Source of the DNA: Sunxiuqinia dokdonensis
GTDB taxonomy: Bacteria; Bacteroidota; Bacteroidia; Bacteroidales; Prolixibacteraceae
Length of the DNA stretch: 62,536 bases
NCBI RefSeq assembly: GCF_001270965.1
Contig: NZ_LGIA01000153.1
Span: forward strand, 1 to 62,536
Direction of reading: 5' to 3'
Shown one piece after another: positions 62,462 through 62,536 of this stretch; positions within the stretch are counted from its first letter, which is position 1, and every line of letters starts with the position of its first letter. The translations under genes were made by a program, and so were the position numbers. The notes under the pieces are model-generated. The model searched no databases and was not told where the DNA came from. It saw only the letters and a list, made by a program, of their open reading frames with translations.

Positions 62462-62536
62462 AGGCCGGCTTGATCCGTGTTTTTGTTGTTCTGATTTCAA
62501 CAATGGCGTTTGAATCGGTCACTTTTTTTTCTAGGC

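Noticed and set aside
1-62536. CRISPR arrays, insertion sequences, rRNA genes, replication origin
   Set aside because: I read for regularly spaced repeats, transposase motifs with terminal inverted repeats and rRNA landmarks and found none.

Overview
The window is chromosomal DNA of a Bacteroidota bacterium, most likely a marine or sediment member of the Bacteroidales/Marinilabiliales. Several things point there: an LpxC-FabZ fusion, a DUF5103 type IX secretion plug protein, a hybrid two-component system with propeller, kinase, receiver and AraC domains in one chain, a short Bacteroidota-type AMP nucleosidase, a complete Na+-NQR operon, and many promoters of the Bacteroidota form TAnnTTTG. 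Genes are closely packed. Most starts lack a strong Shine-Dalgarno sequence.

Layout. 1-3.3 kb is the edge of an integrative element: a tRNA-Gly gene, then a tyrosine recombinase just past the tRNA 3' end, then a helicase-like ATPase that runs off the left edge. This part is visibly AT-richer than the rest. 3.4-7.6 kb holds queG, SufE and a SufT-like protein, then a redox block (rubrerythrin, Crp/Fnr regulator, DUF6132, thioredoxin). 7.6-12.5 kb is rimP-nusA-infB with a terminator-like hairpin in its leader. 12.6-17.2 kb is an HD hydrolase and the lipid A genes lpxD, lpxC-fabZ and lpxA. 17.3-21.9 kb has two unusual secreted proteins, a DUF4212/sodium symporter pair behind a perfect palindrome, and a cold-shock protein. 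22.1-28.5 kb has gdhA, a TatD nuclease, asparaginase, tRNA-Ser, an ExbB/4-TM protein/ExbD/ExbD operon and a cupin. 28.6-36.8 kb has aspS, tadA and nqrABCDEF. 37.0-47.2 kb has the T9SS plug protein, a membrane PAS kinase, pruA, a DivIC-like protein, YqgE, a degenerate class IV aminotransferase fold, rhomboid, holA, AMP nucleosidase and an HsdR-N protein. 47.2-57.2 kb has a GNAT, a glycosyltransferase fusion, recR, a soluble hybrid kinase and an orphan HTCS. 57.3-62.5 kb has tRNA methyltransferase, flavodoxin and FNR-like genes, then overlapping miaB and mtaB.

Most of the window is ordinary housekeeping core. The observations that go beyond annotation are mainly regulatory. A 16-bp operator occurs twice with 15/16 identity, once at a class II activator position before the DUF6132-thioredoxin operon next to a Crp/Fnr gene, and once just upstream of a promoter-like element before the HTCS. 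There is an attenuator-like hairpin in the rimP-nusA-infB leader, a 23-bp palindrome abutting the start codon of the symporter operon, and a nested cruciform between gdhA and the TatD gene. At protein level the notable items are the class IV aminotransferase fold that seems to lack its lysine, an internally duplicated 4-TM protein inside the Exb operon, the degenerate Walker A of the element ATPase, and two unusual exported proteins. I did not find a clearly new multi-gene system. The best place to look for one is the integrative element, whose cargo lies left of this window.
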